Source of the DNA: Sipunculus nudus
Lineage: Eukaryota; Annelida; Sipuncula; Golfingiida; Sipunculidae
Reading direction: 5' to 3'
DNA: 64,000 nucleotides
Assembly: GCA_026874595.1 (NCBI GenBank)
Contig: CM049315.1
Coordinates: 69,447,916 to 69,511,915 of the forward strand
Position numbers and translations under genes: made by a program. Positions within the stretch are counted from its first letter, which is position 1, and each line of letters opens with the position of its first letter. Positions 37,301-47,755 of the stretch are shown in pieces. The notes under the pieces were generated by a model. The model saw only the letters and a list, made by a program, of their open reading frames with translations. It was not told the origin of the DNA and ran no database searches.

Positions 37301-37905
37301 ATGAAGATAGTTATCGATTTACTCTTAATATTTTGAATTTGAACAGTACGATTGCGTGGCTAATAAATGATTTCATAATTACATTCAACGGTTCTTGAGA
37401 TCGGCAATTACTTTTATAAGAATTTAAAGCGAAATGAATCATATCAGTTATTGCAATCGTACTTGACATTTGCATATTGCATACCCCTATATCTTTCTGC
37501 ACCAAACCCTGAAATATCTAAGTTTTAACATTATCTTGCATTATATATTGAAGAGCATGGTCAACATATAACGCCACTAGGCGATCCGGATTTATACAAA
37601 ATTAAATGATATGTTGTTCACTTGTGAGGGGCTGTAAAAGAATGTTTACCACGGTCACTGGTTCTGTCGCAGTGGCTTTTTACCATTTGACGTATTATAT
37701 ATTCTTAAAATGACATTAACTGCAGACATCCTTCTCTTTTTAGGTATTTGTTGGTAACAAAGATGCGACAACCATAGTAACAGTCACCCTGCCGGTTCCC
37801 ATAGTAACACGCTGTCTGCGCGTGAGGGTGGAGTCCTTCAGGAATGTTAATAAAGTGGGTGAGATAACCTGTGCTAGTTTTGAGCTGTATGGATGCAGAC
37901 CCTGA
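34339..37905 (+). CDS. Secreted PAN/apple-like plus F5/8C (discoidin) domain protein, 5 exons
   Basis: Exons 34,339-34,635; 35,178-35,202; 35,765-36,000; 36,222-36,326; 37,744-37,905 join in phase with AG/GT borders, giving about 274 residues. Residues 1-25 form a hydrophobic signal peptide (LGQLIVLFFNLSF). Residues ~26-99 carry Cys26, 57, 61, 67 and 79 in a PAN/apple-like layout (CLAACGRSAWC). Exon 2 is a 25-nt microexon. Exons 3-5 form one discoidin domain: IPDSAFQASS, WCTAVG, WWQVDLGQTHVIQRVSI, then YWVNRFSLEYSEHGIRWTTY, and the terminal SFELYGC. Such domains bind glycans, phospholipids or collagen outside the cell, and mollusc examples are often immune or adhesive lectins; binding here is inferred. 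An upstream in-frame ATG at 34,297 would add 14 residues ahead of the hydrophobic stretch, so 34,339 is preferred. The exon 3 donor (GTAAAC) is weak. Confidence 0.85.
35391..35645. repeat. Two direct copies of a ~123-bp repeat in intron 2
   Basis: AACCATGTTATTTGTG begins at 35,391 and again at 35,523. The following ~120 bp are nearly identical, including GTTGACATTTCGTCTGTTG. They lie in the intron between exons 2 and 3 of the discoidin gene. High identity suggests a recent duplication or part of a small mobile element. Confidence 0.85.
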
Positions 37906-38224
37906 TTCTGATGGCTAAACAGAAAAGAACGAAGGCCGACTTTACCTTAAAAAGTAGACACCAGCAAAAGACTATAAAATTAATCATTCAGTTTAATATT
38001 ATATACCTTTAAATTTTGCTGACGAACTTATCGTGTCGCGATATCAACCCCGGTTATATTTCAAATACGTTTTATTTCAAAATAATATATCTTTTTTTCT
38101 AAATTTTTATTATTGCTGCGATTGTTGGTCAAGTAAAACCTGTAGCTCCACAATATTTTTTGTTGCACCATTGCTGGATGTCAAGAGGTGAAACTTGTCT
38201 TTTTGCTTAATCACGTTGTATTTT

Positions 38225-38520
38225 TATTCTTGGGTTAAGTTGTATCTTTGCATTTGTTGAGAGGACAGTCTGCGCACTGGTCAGAATCATTGTGTTGTGT
38301 GACAAAGGCTAGGGGTATTTAATAGGGGTCCCCATTGTTCTAAGTTATGCCATTGTTATGACGAGCGCTGTGGTGGGAAGCGTGTATTGTTCTCAGCCTA
38401 TATAGTTTTCAGCGTGCTCATGAATATAGATGAACTTCCAGGGTATTAGGGTATTTATATGGAGTCGCTTAGACAGAGTGGTCATTCAGTCTTCGTTGTC
38501 GAGAAGCCAGCCAGCCGCCA
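38225..38520. repeat. Third partial spacer copy, left part
   Basis: Aligns to 5,090-5,395 and leads into a short CCGCCAGT-type minisatellite (38,515-38,612), as in the copy A spacer. No gene is seen. Confidence 0.7.
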
Positions 38521-38619
38521 GTTGCGGACCAATACCTCCAGTCGAGGACCAGTGATGCCAGTCGAAAATCAGAACCACCAGCTGGAGTTAAGTACCGCCA
38601 GTCGGTGTCCAGCAGGTAA

Positions 38620-39247
38620 CCAGAATTCCTTTCGTAGAATTTCATTATCTTTGTATCATTTATCTGAACCTTGTTATAATCAACATCAAATAGGGCTTCA
38701 CATGCCGCTTTCGATGTGAATACCCACAGACCATTCACATTTATTCAAGTGGTCGGAGTTTAAAAATGTCCCAAGACCTCTTTTATCTGTCCCTTTGTCT
38801 GCCTGTCTGTCTATCTCTCTCTCTCTCTCTTTCAAAGTAATACAATATTACCTTTGATTTTTTTATAATACATTATAAATGAACAACATGTTTGCTATAT
38901 GTTTTATTAGCATTGCGATTCTCTGCCATGCACAATTGAAAATAAATAGCCAATGAAATTTTAAAAAAAATTAAAGTTGAAAGCTTAATAATTAGTGAAC
39001 GATTTTTACAACAATCATACAAAAGATAAATCATTGAATACCATTCATTTGACCCCCTGTTTAGAAGTGAATATAGTTCATCCAATATTTGTAAACCAGT
39101 CCGTGTTCGTTCACGCTTCTAGATACCCGTTTTAGTTCTAAATAAGGCAGGGTCTGTCTAGTGAAGCAGTCTGCGAGGCTTCTCTTTAAATCTAAATCCA
39201 ACTATAATTTATGGATGAGGGCGCTGTCATCCGCGGAGCGTTCCTCC
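38620..39247. repeat. Third partial spacer copy, right part up to the Gypsy insertion
   Basis: Aligns to 6,900-7,760 and 57,390-58,278 with a shorter CT array. It ends at GCGTTCCTCC, where the LTR begins. The alignment resumes at 48,527 (CTCCGGCTTC), so the uninterrupted site is visible in the other two copies. Confidence 0.85.
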
Positions 39248-39922
39248 TGTAAATATTCTTTCATAGAATATGTTAAGTTATTGCATACGTATATTTTATT
39301 CTGATTTTATTCTGATGTATTAACAATTCGTCATTGAGGGATTATATTTGTCTTAATGTACAATTTTCATTACAATGTAGTATTCAGTAGTTTCATAGGA
39401 ATATGCATGTCCACCGTAGTGCTATGAATTATGTAATATTATGTTCTCAAGAGAACTCGGTATGTACTTGAACCATGAATGTTTTAATCTATTTGGATTT
39501 ACTCCTTGTGTAAGCTTCCGGGGCAATGTATGTATTTTGTATGAAGCTGTACACATATTTCTGCCTCCATTGTGACTCTGTTCACACATCGTGCGGGTTA
39601 GATCTTGATTATATAATATGTAAAGCGAAGCCGCCAAGGTAAATTACCCCTCTGTCTGTACAAGTGTCAGCGGCCAAAGAAACCCTAATTGAGGTGCCGC
39701 GCACTCATTTCTTTTAATTTATATTATAATGAGCTTCCGTACAAGTTCCTGATTGGACAACTCCTTGTATTTGATAGATATATGTATGTACCGTGGATGG
39801 GGGATGCCAGAGTAAAACTGGGACTTGAACTGAGCGCAAGCGAGTTCAACCCAGCTCGAGATATATTAAATAAACCACGTATTGCTGTAACCCGCTGTTG
39901 TGTATTTCCTTGGGAATCTACA
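39248..39922 (+). repeat. 5' LTR of the Gypsy element (675 bp)
   Basis: Begins TGTAAATATTC and ends GGGAATCTACA. A TATATAAT box-like motif lies near 39,609 and AATAAA at 39,869-39,874, the usual LTR polyadenylation signal. Compared with the 3' LTR it lacks about 107 bp after GCCGCGCACTCA. Confidence 0.92.
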
Positions 39923-39923
39923 G

Positions 39924-39938
39924 TGGCGAGCGTGCTAT
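39924..39938 (+). promoter_or_regulatory. Putative primer-binding site
   Basis: TGGCGAGCGTGCT starts one base after the 5' LTR. TGG matches the complement of a tRNA CCA end. The tRNA species was not identified. Confidence 0.55.
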
Positions 39939-40049
39939 AAACGAAATCGGAACTTTTGTCAACGTGCAGTCAACGTGCCACTCACTGAAAGCCAGGCTGA
40001 ACCGACGCCACTAGTTTCGGCACATCCGGTAGTTCTACATCCGGAACAA

Positions 40050-40820
40050 ATGGACAAAGTGGATTCGTGCATCTCATCCCTGGAACGCCTTCTCCTGTCC
40101 GACAGAGAAGCTAAACAGCGGGACGAAGCGGAGCGCTACAGATCAAAGTTAGTATCGGATTTCGTGTAAAGAACCTCGCTTTGTGACGGGTCCTCCCCAA
40201 AACTCCTTAAAACATGGTTGAGAGAGATAGATTCGGCTATAGACTATTCCACAGATAACCGCATAATACTGGAACTAGTTACAAAGACAGCTAGAGGTGA
40301 ACTCCGCTATGAGATTGAAGCCATATTAAGCCAATTCCGGGCGAACGCTGAAGACGCGGATGTCGACACCCAGCTGGATCGCTTTGACTGCCCATGGAGG
40401 TTAAAAAAAAACAGATAGGGCGCGCATTTTCCCCCCGGACGCTGACAAAGAATTAAGACTGCAACTACCAAAATTAAACAATCACCCCACGAGGATTTAA
40501 TTTCGTAAAACCGTCGCTTTTGCGCCGCAGCTGAAGAAGTCTATCCCCTCGCCGCTAGAAACCCTGATCAGCAAACCACCATCGTTGAAAACTACTTGGC
40601 CTCACTAACCAACCAAAACGTAAGTTCGCAAGTAGTTTATGAGGAGCCAGATTCGTTGAAAAAAGCCATGGCTCTCGGTTCAGTACGATAAATGCGAAAG
40701 ACAAATTTCTAACATGTTTACTCGTCCAGTAACGCACAGAGACCACATGCCTGGACACCGAAAGGCCGCACGAAGTGTTATGAATGTGGGAAGGAAAACC
40801 ACATCGCAGCCAACTGCTTC
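40050..40820 (+). pseudogene. Gypsy gag remnant with CCHC zinc knuckle
   Basis: A likely start at 40,050 (MDKVDSCISSLERLL) is followed by a frame change near 40,169 and then WLREIDSAIDYSTDN and VTKTARGELRYEIEAIL, a Gypsy-type capsid segment. After more breaks, the zinc knuckle CYECGKENHIAANC (40,776-40,817) fits CX2CX4HX4C exactly. Gag would form the particle and bind the RNA; this copy is broken by several frameshifts. Confidence 0.8.
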
Positions 40821-40979
40821 CTCCGACTAGAGAGACAACGACGAGGTAATTATACTAGTCACAGGCTCTCTGCACGTTCTAAAAGGGAATTACCGTCCTA
40901 ACTCTGGTACCTATACCCGCCCTACTAACCCCAATGGTACATCTCGTTTAAACTATTAACAGCCGCGACACTGCAAACA

Positions 40980-41225
40980 GTGAGACCTCAAATAAAGTTA
41001 AACCTTCATCGCATCCCCGTTCGTTGTTTGGGTGACAGTGGGGCCTCCCGTAGCCTGTTGCGGCGTGATATATTCTTACAGCTCTGTGATAAATCTGGCA
41101 GGATCCCTATTCTAACTAAATGTAGTTCAATATTCAAATCAGTTACTGGCCAACCTTCGACAGTCTTAGGTTCAGCCGAAATATCCATTGAGGGGATAGG
41201 CAACTTACATTTTTTTTTGTGGTAG
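40980..41225 (+). pseudogene. Gypsy aspartic protease remnant
   Basis: The open stretch contains GDSGASRSLL, the DSG active-site motif with catalytic Asp at codon 41,034-41,036, and the expected GSAEISIEGIG flap-side segment. It stops at 41,223 and the frame shifts into RT. Retroviral-type proteases of this class cut the polyprotein. Confidence 0.8.
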
Positions 41226-41284
41226 AAACACTGCCCAATCAAATGATCTAAGGGACAGATAATTTACTGTTAGGCCGAGCTAAA

Positions 41285-42500
41285 TTGGACTTCCATCACA
41301 ACTCAATGCTATGGTTTAATCATCGCTGGTCCTTCGTCCCCAATCATGATCACGGCATAGCCGGTTTAGATCAGACGTACCCGTCCTGTGCCAACTCAGA
41401 TTTAGACCAAGTCATTAGCAAACATACCGACGTGTTCTCCAGCCCCAATGACCCTAACGGTTTTTGGGATCTATTCCCAATGCACATTGAAACATCCGGC
41501 TCGCCCATCTATCAACGGGCCTACAGAGCTCCTTTCACCAAAAGAATCGAAATTTCAAAATGCATAGACGAATTACTAGCACAGGGTGTTATTCGACCTT
41601 CGGCATCGCCCTGGGCGTCCCCTCCCCAATTGCACTTGTCGGAAAAAAAGATGGCTCAACGCGTTTCTGCGTCGATTATTGACGACTCAGTGCTGTGACA
41701 AAGCGTGACAAGTAACCCATACCAAGGATTGATGATATCCTCGATCAATTAGGGGGCAGCAACATTTTTTCAACTATGGATCTTCGCAGCGGCTATCATC
41801 AGCTGGCGCTCCACCCTGCTGACTCCGAAAAAACTGCTTTTACGTGCTATCGGGGCCAGTTTGAATTCGTAACCACCCCCTTCGGATTAGCCAACGCACC
41901 AAGCATGTTCCAAAGCGTGTTAGAAACCGTGTTAAAAGATTTGTTAGGAGAATGTGTCCTGGTCTATATTGTCGATTTCATCATTTATAGCCGAGACATT
42001 GAAAGCCACAAATAGCATGTTGAATCGGTACTTAAGCGACTCTGTGCGGCAAATTTGAAACTCAAACCGTCAAAGTGCTGTTTTGCTAGCAATGAGGTCA
42101 AAGTGCTGGGTTACGTGATAAATCACCATGGTAGCCAGCCTGACCCGGATAAAACCGAAGCAATCCTCAAAATTCCGCCCCCGACACATGTTAAGGGAGT
42201 CAGATCATTTATGAGAATGGCCAACTACTACCGCAAATAGCGTCCCCAACTTTGCTCACATCGCCGAGCCTCTTAACCGGCTAACAAAAAAGAACCAACG
42301 CTTTCAGTGGACACCAGAGCATTCTTCTACTTTTGATAAACTCAAACATGCTCTAATATCCCCACCTATCAAGGCCTTCCCTAGGACTGATTTACCTTAC
42401 CGCCTGTACACTGATGCAAGCGCGACTTGTGTAGGAGCTGTCCTATCACAGCTCCATGAGGACGGAACAGAACGTATTGTACAATACGTGCCCCATCAGT
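41285..42500 (+). pseudogene. Gypsy reverse transcriptase and RNase H remnant
   Basis: RT motifs in order are FPMHIETSGSPIYQRAYR, LLAQGVIRPSASPWASP, DLRSGYHQLALHPAD, TPFGLANAPSMFQ, then VYIVDFIIYS at 41,966. The last should be Y-x-D-D, but the first catalytic Asp is Val. After in-frame TAG codons at 42,013 and 42,238, VPNFAHIAEPLNRL leads to RNase H (YTDASATCVGAVLSQL at about 42,407). Frameshifts lie near 41,698 and 42,240. The order RT then RNase H then integrase is typical of Ty3/Gypsy. Confidence 0.87.
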
Positions 42501-42819
42501 TGGCGGACGTCCAAAAACGGTGAGCCACAATAGAGAGGCGTAAGCTATTATTTACTCCCTGAATAAGCTCCGGCCCTACCTCCTTGGTAGCTCCGTAACA
42601 ATCTTTACGTATCACAAACCGCTTCTCTCTCTATTTAGCAAAAAAAAAAAAAAAAAACAGTTGAATAATAAACTGCAACGCTGGGCCATTATTCTTTCGG
42701 AATATGATGCCAGCATACAATAGCATCAGGGCAGAAACAATGGGTGCGCCGATATGCTCTCAAGAGTTCCCCAATCCATGCATGAGCGGATTAGTCTTAT
42801 TGACGTGGACCACGACTAG

Positions 42820-43643
42820 GTGGACCCAACGGCGTATCCAGAATCCATTGCTTTTCAGCAACTCCCGTGTATGGTTGATGGTATTGGTCTGCAGATTGTT
42901 GCCACAGGTCAACATACGGAATATCCGGAGCTCTTTCAAAGCGCGGAAACTGCCGAGGAGTCTGACTATATTGTCATTAATAATGTCTTGTACAGCACAC
43001 GCAGACCCCACAACACTGCCCCAGCATACCCGCGTCTAGTTCTGCCAACCCGTTATGTTAACCAAGTCATAGATCGCACCAACAAAGAGGTGGGGCATAT
43101 GCCCTGTCTTATGACATTAAATCGCATACGGGAAGCGTACGTATTTCCAAAAATGCGTCAACAAATCCGGGACCGCCTAAAAAAGTGCTCGACCTGTATA
43201 GCCAATAGCAAAAGACAAGATCATACAGTTATGGGGGACATGCCTTTGCCGGCTTCCCCAATGCAGATGGTGAGTATGGATCTCGTAGATCCATTCATAC
43301 CCTCATGTTATAACAATAAATATGTTTTAACTATGATTTGTCACAAAACAGGGTGGGCGGAAGCATACCCTATACCCGATAAAACGAATGAATCCGTGTG
43401 GAGCATGTTCGCAAAACACTTTGTCCCGACCCATGGTGTACCCGAAGTCCTGTTGAGCGATTATGGGGGAGGGGGGTGGAATTCACAGCCAAAGCCTTCA
43501 CGGATTATTTGCAGCAAATGGGTATTGAGCACCCCAAGACAACCCCATTCCACCCTAGCTCAAATGGCAAAATCGAGAGATTTAACAGAACGTTTAAGAA
43601 CATTATCAAAATTGATAAAAAACGACGAACCCACTGGGAGGGA
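42820..43643 (+). pseudogene. Gypsy integrase remnant, truncated by the repeat block
   Basis: The zinc-binding N-terminal region is recognisable (VGHMPCLMTLNRIREAYVF, then CSTCIANSK), although the first His of the HHCC set reads as Asn. The core has SMDLVDPF and LLSDYG for the two Asp residues. A G-run near 43,466-43,478 shifts the frame, after which FTAKAFTDYLQQMG and SSNGKIERFNRTFKNI supply the catalytic Glu. The frame stops being integrase-like near 43,643, where the inverted repeat and repeat arrays begin. Confidence 0.85.
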
Positions 43644-43752
43644 GGCGGGAAACTGTCGGTTTTCCTGTATGCCATGTACTTAAGTTCATGGGAATTTTTG
43701 GATTTCCGGGGAGACGTTTCCCTGGGAAAAAAATGGCGGGGGTGTCAGCAAA

Positions 43753-45365
43753 TTGCTAGCAATTTGCGGATTTACCAGAAAAAAAAATTGGCCGGGTGGT
43801 ATCCGCAAATTGCTAGCAATTTGCGAACTGGGCGCCCAGGAGAGAGGGAGCCTGGTTGTCAAAGTAACAATTTGCGGATTTACCAGAAAAAAAAGGGAGG
43901 GGGGTATCCGCAAATTGCCAACATTGCGACTCGGGCGCCCAGGACTGTCAAAGTAACAACCTGGGCGACCAGGCGAGAGGGGGCATGGGTATCACAGTAG
44001 CCATTTGCTAGCAATTTGCGGATTGACCCGAAAAAAAATGGCCGAGGGGTATCGGCAAATTGCTAGCAATTTGCGACCCGGGCGCCCAGCTGAGAGGGGG
44101 CCTGGTTGTCAAAGTAGCAATTTGCTAGCAATTTGCGGATTTACCAGAAAAAAAATGACGGGGGGGGGGGGGTTATCTGCAAATTGCTAGCAATTTGCGA
44201 CCTGGGCGCCCAGGAGAGAGGGGGCCTGTTTGTCAAAGTAGCAATTTGCTAGCAATTTGCGGATTTACCAGAAAAAAAAAATAGGCCGGAGGGTATCCGC
44301 AAATTGCTAGTAATTTGCGAACTGGGCGCCCAGGAGAGAGGGAGCCTGGTTGTCAAAGTAACAATTTGCGGATTTACCAGAAAAAAAGGGAGGGGGGTAT
44401 CCGCAAATTGCCAACATTGCGACTCGGGCGCCCAGGACTGTCAAAGTAACAACCTGGGCAACCAGGAGAGAGGGGGCATGGGTATCACAGTAGCAATTTG
44501 CTAGCAATTTGCGGATTGACCCGAAAAAAAATGGCCGAGGGGTATCGGCAAATTGCTAGCAATTTGCGACCCGGGCGCCCAGCTGAGAGGGGGCCTGGTT
44601 GTCAAAGTAGCAATTTGCTAGCAATTTGCGGATTTACCAGAAAAAAAAATGACGGGGGGGGGGGGGGGTTATCTGCAAATTGCTAGCAATTTGCGACCTG
44701 GGCGCCCAGGAGAGAGGGGGCCTGTTTGTCAAAGTAGCAATTTGCTAGCAATTTGCTAGCAATTTGCGGATTTACCAGAAAAAAAAAATTGGCCGGAGGG
44801 TATCCGCAAATTGCTAGTAATTTGCGACCCGAGCAACCAGGAGAGAGGGGGCCTGGCTGTCAAAGTAGCAATTTGCTAGTAATTTGCGGATACCCCCCGG
44901 CAATTTTTTTTTCTGGTAAATCCGCAAATTGCTAGCAAATTGCTACTTTGACAGCCAGGGCCCCTCTCTCCTGGTCTCCCAGGTCGCAAATTGCTAGCAA
45001 TTTGCGGATTTCCCGAAAATAAAAATTGGCTGGGGGGTATCCGCAAATTGCTAGCAAATTGCTACTTTGACAGCCAGGCCCCCTCTCCCCTGGTCTCCCA
45101 AGTCGGAAATTACTAGCAATTTGCCGATACCCCCCGGCCAATTTTTGTTCGGGTAAATCCGCAAATTGCTAGCAAATTCCTACTTTGACAGCCAGGCCCC
45201 CTCTCTCCTGGGCGCTCAGATCGCAAATTGCTGGCAATTGCTAGCTACACTCGGCGCCCAGGAAAGAGGGGGCCTCGCTGTCAAAGAAGCAAACTTGGCG
45301 GCCGGGAGTGAAGGGGCATGGGTGTCAAAGTAGCAATTTGCTAGCAATTTGCGGATAGACCCGTG
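43753..45365. repeat. Array 1: GCTAGC-palindrome tandem repeat with higher-order period
   Basis: Monomers of roughly 110-130 bp contain GCGGATTTACCAGAAAAAAA, a G-rich patch, ATCCGCAAATTGCTAGCAAT and GGGCGCCCAGGAGAGAGGG. Four variant monomers form a block of about 493 bp that is repeated nearly intact (43,799 and 44,292; 44,005 and 44,498). From about 44,880 the unit orientation reverses. Confidence 0.85.
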
Positions 45366-45370
45366 ATGGG

Positions 45371-45877
45371 TAGACTGGTACCCTGCTCTATTATGGCCCT
45401 CAGCCAACCAAAGAGACAGGCGTACAACGCCATCTTAAGTACTCCCAGTTGCAACTCCTGACTGACCTGTAGACTTGTTCCAGCTCCATTATGCACCCTC
45501 ATACCGGTTGTCATGGACGTTCACGCGTTCCTGGTTGATACTCCATGAAGATTTCTTATAAGATAACTTGAAGAATGAGTTGTTGCACAAAAAATGAATG
45601 ATGGATGTATAGATAATACGATATACTGGATCTTTGATATTCCACTGTGCGTTGCAGTGATTTATTATTGATATCTATTAATCTAATCATTAATGTCACA
45701 GGTAATGTACAGCCAACTTTTGGTAACTTTTGAGCAAACGAAATGCTTATTTTTATCATATATAATACATACTGGAGTTGGAACCTGTCTACCGGGAGTA
45801 CATAAGATGGCGTTGTACGCACGTCTCTATGATTGGCCTAGAGCAGCGGTGCCATAATAGAGCGGGGTACCAATCTA
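45371..45877. mobile_element. 507-bp MULE-like non-autonomous element with 9-bp target duplication
   Basis: Left end TAGACTGGTACCCTGCTCTA is matched in inverted orientation at the right end (TAGATTGGTACCCCGCTCTA). Imperfect inverted repeats extend for about 90 bp and include ACAACGCCATCTTA. The flanks are CGTGATGGG on both sides (45,362-45,370 and 45,878-45,886), a 9-bp target duplication. Long terminal inverted repeats plus a 9-bp duplication are the hallmark of Mutator-like (MULE) elements. The interior has no transposase, so it is non-autonomous. Confidence 0.75.
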
Positions 45878-47560
45878 CGTGATGGGGACAGCTGTTACAA
45901 GGAGGATGGTAAAGTTACTAAATTGCTAGCAAATTGCGTGATGGGAACGGCAATCATAGGAAGGGCGAGAAAGTTGCAAAATTGCAAGAAATAACTAGCA
46001 CATTGCGTGATGGGGACGGCTGTTACAAGGAGGATGGTAAAGTAGCTAAATTGCTAGCCAATTGCGTGATGGGAACGGCAATCACAGTGAGGGCGAGAAA
46101 GTTGCATAATTGCCAGCCAATTGCTAACAAGTTTGAATCCTCACTGAAAAACTTGCTATGCGCAATTATTGCAAACTTGTTAGCAATTGGCTGGCAATTA
46201 TGCAACTTTCTCGCCCTCACTGTGATTGCCGTTCCCATCACGCAATTGGCTAGCAATTTAGCTAGTGAGTTTGAATCCTCACTGAAAAACTTGCTATGCG
46301 CAATTATTGCAAACTTTGATAGACACTCGCGGCAAAGTTGCTAAATTGCTAGTAAATTGCGTGATTGGGCCGGCCGTCACAGGGAGGGCGAGAAAGTTGC
46401 AAAATTGCGGGCAAATTGCTAGCAAATTGCGTGATAGGGGTGTCCGTTGCAAGAAGGATGACAAAGTTACTAAATTGCTAGCAAATTGCGTGATGGGCCG
46501 ACCATCACAAGGAGGGCGAGAAAGTTGCAAAATTGCGAGCAAATTGCTAGCAAATTGTGTTATGGGGACGGCTGTTACATGGAGGGTGGCAAAGTTGCAA
46601 AATAGCTAGCAAATTGCGCGATGGGGGACGGTCATTACAGGATGAGTGAGAAAGTTGCAAAATTGAGAGCAAATTGCAAGCAAAGTGCATGAATGGGACG
46701 GCTGTTACAATAAGGATGACAAAGTTGGTAAATTTTTAGCAAATTGCGTGATGGGGAAGTTCGTTTCAGGATGACTGAGAAAGTTGCAAAATTGCGAGCA
46801 AATTGCCAGCAAATTGCCTGATGGGGACGGCTGTTACAAGGAGGATGGTAAAGTTGCTAAATTGCTAGCAAATTGCGTGATGGGAACAGCATCACAGGGA
46901 GGGCGAGAAAGTTTCATAATTGCTGGCCTATTGCTAGCAACTTTGCAATAATTGCATATAGCAAGTTTTTCAGTGAGGATTCAAACCTTAATAGACACTC
47001 GCGGCAAAATTGCTAAATTGCTAGTAAATTGCGACATTTGGGGCGGCCGTCACAGGGAGGGCGAATAAGTTGCAAAATTGCGTGCAATTGCTAGCAAATT
47101 ACGTGATAGGGATGGCTGTTACAAGAAGGATGGCAAAGTAGCTAAATTGCTAGCAAATTGCATGATCGGGCCGGCCATCACAGGGAGGGCGAGAAAGTTG
47201 CAAAATTGCGAGCAAATGGCTAGCAAATTGCGTGATGGGGACGGTAAAAACAGGATGAGTGAGAAAGTTGCAAAATTGAGAGCAAATTGCTAGCAAATTG
47301 CATGATGGGGACGGCTGTTACAAGGATGGAAAAGTTGCTAAATTGCTAACAAATTGCGTGATGGGGACGGTCATTACAGGATGAGTGAGAAAGTTGCAAA
47401 ATTGCGAGCAAATTGCTAGCAAATTGCGTGATGGGGACGGCTGTTACAAGAAGGATGGCAAAGTTGCTAAATTGCTAGCAAATTGCGTGATGGGGACGGT
47501 CATCACAGGGAGAGTGAGAAAGTTGCATAATTGCGAGCAAATTGCTAGCAAGTTTGCAAT
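45878..47560. repeat. Array 2: GCTAGCAAATTGCGTGATGGG tandem repeat
   Basis: About 20 imperfect units of roughly 75-85 bp, alternating two types. One has GACGGCTGTTACAAGGAGGAT and the other CGGCAATCACAGGGAGGGCG followed by GAGAAAGTTGCAAAATTGC. Both end in AATTGCTAGCAAATTGCG. Array 2 shares the GCTAGC core with array 1 but otherwise differs. Confidence 0.85.
46043..46264. repeat. 93-bp perfect inverted repeat
   Basis: Arms 46,043-46,135 and 46,172-46,264 are exact reverse complements separated by 36 bp (46,136-46,171). As a transcript this would make a 93-bp perfect hairpin. Perfect arms in an otherwise divergent array imply a recent origin. Confidence 0.85.
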
Positions 47561-47730
47561 AATTGCGTATAGCAAGTTTTGCAGTGAGGATTCAAAATTT
47601 GATAGACACTCGCGCAAGTTTGCTAGATACTCATGCTTCAACAGGGAAAAACCGACAGTTCTCCGCCTATATGAGTGGGGACCAACATGTGGCTGAAACG
47701 TTAGCGGCTCATAGGATTAGCCCTCATACC

Positions 47731-47755
47731 GGGGGGGGGGGGGGGGGGGGAGATA
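47731..47755 (+). promoter_or_regulatory. Putative polypurine tract (G-rich)
   Basis: A G run followed by AGATA lies directly before the 3' LTR, the expected place of the plus-strand primer. The length of the G run is uncertain. Confidence 0.55.

Larger units (their letters stand above)
43644..47667. repeat. 4-kb repeat block with inverted ends inside the Gypsy element
   Basis: The block lies between the integrase remnant and the 3' LTR. A 25-bp sequence at 43,644-43,668 (core AACTGTCGGTTTT) is matched in inverted orientation by 27 bp at 47,641-47,667. Between them lie two families of tandem units, all built around the palindrome AAATTGCTAGCAATTT or a half of it. Short ORFs (LLAICGFTRKK, KVAKLLANCVMG) are by-products of the repeat. 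No coding function is claimed. Confidence 0.8.

Noticed and set aside
41966-41995. An active reverse transcriptase in the Gypsy element
   Set aside because: The catalytic motif has Val for the first Asp and the frame has several stops and shifts.
43753-47560. CRISPR-like regularly spaced repeats
   Set aside because: Spacing is irregular, the spacers themselves are repeats, and the DNA is animal; a CRISPR array is not credible.
43686-47696. Many short open frames on both strands in the Gypsy repeat block
   Set aside because: They repeat the same peptides unit by unit and on opposite strands, as expected from palindromic repeats.
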